DNA from: Crotophaga sulcirostris | Taxonomy: Eukaryota > Chordata > Aves > Cuculiformes > Crotophagidae | Assembly: GCA_013397455.1 (NCBI GenBank) | Contig: VYZB01000332.1 | Coordinates: 534,210-598,209 of the forward strand | DNA length: 64,000 nucleotides | Direction: 5' to 3' | Part shown: piece by piece, positions 62,639 to 64,000 of the stretch | How the letters are laid out: each line of letters starts with the position of its first letter | Position numbering within the stretch: position 1 is the stretch's first letter | Made by a program: the position numbers and the translations under genes | The notes under the pieces: generated by a model | The model's input: only the letters and a program-made list of their open reading frames with translations | The model's database searches: none | Told to the model about the DNA's origin: nothing

Positions 62639-63701
62639 GTGAGTAATCTCCCCCAACAAATAATCAAAGGCCTGGTTAAAAGACCACTTCTGGCAGGAAG
62701 AATATTCTTCTTTTGAACCCCCTCATTATCCCCTCCAGTGGGTCTCTCGGACAACCAACACAGAATCAGGATCACCCGTGTACCCAGACCAGGCACAGCT
62801 CTGTGGCACACGTACTCAATTCTTATTTCCCACCCTAATGAATGGCTCTGGGAAGAAGTTAACCTCTTGAGGCCAACAAAAAAGCAGTAGAAAACTTAAT
62901 AGCTTCAGTGATTCACACACGACATTCCATAAAGTGACACGGCAATTGCCTTTATTCCCCAGAGCCGCACACACCAATTATTACCTTTTTTTTTTTGGGT
63001 CGTTTCACCCAACAGGCATTTTAAATGTCACAGTTTATATCCTAGATGAATTTCACTTGTGAGTGTTGTTGCTAAGACAGACCATATTGTGGCATCAATT
63101 TTTAATCAGGTTGTTCCCTCAAACTCAACAGGGAGTTCTGCCTGAGATCTGCTGGCGGTATAAATCAAGAAGATGTGCTGTTAGCATTTTTATTACTCAC
63201 TTTATGCCTCTCCATGAAAAAGAAGGAAGATAAAAGAAGCACGAGAGAGTTTAACAGAAAAAAAATAACTAAACATTGCACCCTTTCTGATTAAATCTTT
63301 GGCTTTACATCCATGAAAGTGCAACATCAGCCTCCCTTGGAATTCAGGTTTTTTTTTTCCTCCTGGCACTTAGATGCTGGAGTTTAGTACTCCTGACATT
63401 TCCCCAACGAAGAGTTGGATGCTTGACCCCAAAGTCTGGCTTGTGGACCACGTGAAGGCTGGGAAATCAGCAGACTGCTCCTCCACCATTGTCTTCCTCA
63501 CTGTATCGTGTCCGCTCCATTTTCCAGGACAAAGAACACTCCCCAGATCTCCTGGCCCCACCTAACCCTTTGCTCTGGATGTGGTTCAAGTCAGCATAGA
63601 GTGTATCAGTGCATTGTTTTTGTGGGCAGCTGGAAAACCTCAGGAATGAATGGAAACAGACAGTTACAGACCAGCTAAATTGCACTCTCTCTTCTTGACA
63701 G

Positions 63702-63815
63702 AAAAGGACTCCAGTCAAGGTGCCTTCCTACAACAAGAATGGGATGAACACTACTGCAAACTTGGTGGCGGAGGAAAAAGTGGAGAACAGAGATGATGAA
63801 AGACTTATTCACTAA
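63702..63815 (+). CDS. Candidate terminal exon of an unrecognised gene
   Basis: After a strong acceptor (ctctctcttcttgacag), 37 codons run to TAA at 63813-63815: starts KRTPVKVPSYNKNG and ends VENRDDERLIH. It is hydrophilic and charged, like a cytoplasmic tail. In human, WDR86 follows CRYGN, but the peptide has no WD-repeat look. It could be another gene, a lncRNA exon or chance. Confidence 0.33.
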   Translation, partial: KRTPVKVPSYNKNGMNTTANLVAEEKVENRDDERLIH

Positions 63816-64000
63816 ACAAGCTGTGGGGCACGCTCGGGAAGTGAAAGCAGACTGACATGCCCTTACTTTATCTGTCATGCTGGTATCAGTGCTTGGCATC
63901 AGGCTTCCTTGTGCTACTCCGCAGCTGCTGTTTTGTGTCTCCCCAGAAGAACATCAAGCACTATCAAGACTTCCTCACTTCCATTGCAACACCAATTTCA

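Noticed and set aside
53281..64000. WDR86, the next gene expected from human synteny
   Set aside because: No WD-repeat peptide was seen in any frame of the flank; it may lie beyond the window.
1..64000. CRISPR arrays, tRNA/rRNA genes, operons or phage-like systems
   Set aside because: None seen; the window is ordinary avian nuclear DNA with two spliced genes and retroelements.

Overview
This is vertebrate nuclear DNA, almost certainly from a bird. The coding exons are small, flanked by GT-AG introns and spread over tens of kilobases. Twelve recognisable fragments of the CR1 LINE family and two avian-type retroviral LTRs lie between them. No bacterial, phage, plasmid, CRISPR or operon features were seen. 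The species cannot be fixed from the sequence. Several CR1 tails are about 96% alike, which suggests a lineage with fairly recent CR1 activity.

Layout. Positions 1-34.9 kb hold most of RHEB on the + strand (exons 2-8; exon 1 lies upstream of the window). RHEB is the small GTPase that activates mTORC1. Its introns carry CR1 copies, one antisense solo-LTR candidate (5.24-5.60 kb), a second antisense LTR-type repeat (30.6-31.3 kb), a CR1 tail with an uninterrupted reverse-transcriptase-side frame (29.26-30.01 kb) and a perfect 93-bp tandem duplication (32.93-33.12 kb). Positions 34.9-44.4 kb are intergenic, with four + strand CR1 tails and, at the right end, a long polypurine tract. Positions 44.4-53.28 kb hold the complete CRYGN gene (gamma-N crystallin, 183 codons, 4 coding exons) with a palindromic TATA box, plausible lens-factor sites and a poly(A) signal. 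A 365-N assembly gap inside a pyrimidine microsatellite lies in its third intron. Positions 53.3-64 kb are mostly intergenic. Two weakly supported candidate exons near the right end (62.6 and 63.7 kb) could be the 3' end of another + strand gene that I do not recognise.

RHEB and CRYGN are tandem neighbours in the same orientation, as in the human 7q36 block. They have no functional link that the sequence shows: one is a housekeeping growth-signalling GTPase, the other a lens structural protein. I found no convincing undescribed biological system. The most useful leads are the CRYGN promoter architecture, the unassigned exons at the right end, the Pumilio-type site overlapping the RHEB poly(A) signal, the recent CR1 copies and the two internal duplications.
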